NCBI GenBank assembly: GCA_008501835.1
Contig: QQUB01000230.1
Span: 1 to 6,877 of the forward strand
Reading direction: 5' to 3'
DNA: 6,877 nucleotides
Source of the DNA: Bacteroidota bacterium
GTDB taxonomy: Bacteria; Bacteroidota; Bacteroidia; Chitinophagales; Saprospiraceae
Under the pieces are notes generated by a model, which saw only the letters and a program-made list of their open reading frames with translations, did no database searches and had not been told where the DNA came from. Every line of letters begins with the position of its first letter. The first letter of the stretch is position 1. This document shows positions 6,485-6,877 of this stretch, piece after piece. The translations under genes were made by a program, and so were the position numbers.

Positions 6485-6500
6485 TGTGTTTATTATCACA
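6485..6500. promoter_or_regulatory. Crp/Fnr-family-like operator upstream of cydA
   Basis: TGTGTTTATTATCACA matches the Crp-type dyad TGTGA-N6-TCACA at 9 of 10 half-site positions with the correct 6-nt spacer. Its centre (6492.5) is about 43 nt upstream of the predicted cydAB transcription start, close to the -41.5 position used by Crp/Fnr activators that overlap the -35 region. The regulator itself is not in the window, and the start site is predicted, so this is a sequence-and-position argument only. Confidence 0.42.
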
Positions 6501-6533
6501 ATGGAGCTGGATTAGAAGGTTATAGTTGTACCA

Positions 6534-6549
6534 TTTTTGCTGGCAAAAA
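6534..6549. promoter_or_regulatory. 16-bp palindrome in the cydA-gmhA divergent region
   Basis: TTTTTGC (6534-6540), TG, GCAAAAA (6543-6549): a dyad with perfect 7-bp arms. It lies about 90 nt upstream of gmhA and about 72 nt upstream of the cydA -7 element, the kind of place where an operator would serve either gene. It has no T-run after the stem in either direction and a 2-nt loop, so a DNA-binding site is likelier than an RNA hairpin. No known operator was recognised. Confidence 0.35.
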
Positions 6550-6602
6550 GCCTTTCATACAGAATGCGAAAAATGTAAAAGGTCACACATCTCAGCCATG
6601 TT

Positions 6603-6635
6603 TTTGTCATAAAATCATTTACCCGCTTATATTTG
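6603..6635 (+). promoter_or_regulatory. gmhA: Bacteroidota-type promoter for gmhA
   Basis: TTTG (6603-6606), a 21-nt spacer, then TATATTTG (6628-6635): perfect matches to both the -33 TTTG and -7 TAnnTTTG boxes with spacing in the accepted range. The -7 box ends 4 nt before the first ATG (6640), so the transcript would start at or just after that ATG, implying a leaderless mRNA or use of the ATG at 6652. Confidence 0.65.
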
Positions 6636-6639
6636 TGAC

Positions 6640-6877
6640 ATGAAAGAAAAAATGGAATCCATTATCTCTGAATCTATCCGGACCAAGCAAACGGTTTTGT
6701 CTGATCAAAATTTGCTGATGGTAATGGAAAAAGTGGTTGGAGCTTGCCTGGAAACCTTTCAAAAAAACGGGAAAATTCTATTCTGTGGTAACGGTGGAAG
6801 TGCAGCGGATGCTCAACATATTGCCGGAGAGTTGTCGGGAAGGTTTTTCATTGACCGGGAACCATTGTTTGCCGAAG
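6640..6877 (+). CDS. gmhA: Phosphoheptose isomerase GmhA, N-terminal part (3' end outside window)
   Basis: Cytosolic SIS-domain isomerase that converts sedoheptulose 7-phosphate to D-glycero-D-manno-heptose 7-phosphate, the first step towards ADP-heptose for cell-surface glycans. 79 codons are visible of a family length near 190. An N-terminal helical region (about 1-42) leads into GKILFCGNGGSAADAQHIAGELSGRF (44-69), the SIS phosphate-binding loop; H60 and E64 match the His/Glu pair that binds zinc or acts in catalysis in characterised GmhA enzymes. Two starts are possible: ATG 6640 (M1) or ATG 6652 (M5). The promoter -7 box at 6628-6635 is so close to M1 that M5, with a leader of some 8-12 nt, is at least as likely; there is no Shine-Dalgarno for either. 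It is divergent from cydAB. A DnaA-associated DiaA or another SIS protein is a less likely alternative given the CGNGGSAADAQH motif. Confidence 0.88.
   Translation, partial: MKEKMESIISESIRTKQTVLSDQNLLMVMEKVVGACLETFQKNGKILFCGNGGSAADAQHIAGELSGRFFIDREPLFAE

Noticed and set aside
6574..6587. TGTAA-N4-TCACA as a second Crp-like site upstream of gmhA
   Set aside because: The spacer is 4 nt instead of 6 and the left half is degenerate; too weak to list.
1..6877. tRNA, rRNA, CRISPR array, riboswitch, transposase or phage genes
   Set aside because: No cloverleaf, regular repeat-spacer pattern, known riboswitch core or mobile-element protein motif was seen on either strand.

Overview
The window looks like chromosomal core DNA from a member of the Bacteroidota. 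Three perfect TAnnTTTG promoter elements, the -7 motif typical of that phylum, lie at sensible distances upstream of genes. Start codons have A/T-rich leaders without Shine-Dalgarno sequences, and all the encoded proteins are metabolic or respiratory. A marine or environmental lineage such as Saprospiria or Flavobacteriia is a guess only.

Layout from left to right. Positions 1-1067 (+) hold the C-terminal half of a transketolase, closed by a strong intrinsic terminator (1128-1164). Positions 1216-2061 (-) encode a fold-type IV PLP aminotransferase of uncertain substrate with its own TAnnTTTG promoter. Positions 2062-2594 are a 533-nt gene-free stretch. It holds an array of AATTGG hexamers at 11-nt spacing with an inverted repeat, and a 162-nt imperfect palindrome (2416-2577) that ends 17 nt before the next start codon. 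Positions 2595-3923 (+) encode a concentrative (CNT/NupC-type) nucleoside transporter. It converges on cydB and cydA (3963-5039 and 5050-6396, both -), a two-gene operon for cytochrome bd quinol oxidase. A 243-nt divergent regulatory region follows, with a TAnnTTTG element and a Crp/Fnr-like dyad for cydAB, another palindrome, and a textbook Bacteroidota promoter for the rightmost gene. That gene, gmhA (6640 onward, +), encodes phosphoheptose isomerase and runs off the window.

How the genes relate: cydAB form one functional complex, an oxygen-reducing terminal oxidase with high O2 affinity in characterised members. Transketolase and GmhA share sedoheptulose 7-phosphate, as product/substrate and substrate respectively, but they are far apart, separately promoted and not an operon. 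The aminotransferase and the transporter are single-gene units. No phage, CRISPR, insertion sequence with transposase, tRNA or rRNA was seen. The genes are ordinary. The least explained signals are non-coding: the 162-nt palindrome, which may be a dispersed REP/MITE-like repeat or a structured 5' leader, and the regulatory dyads between cydA and gmhA.
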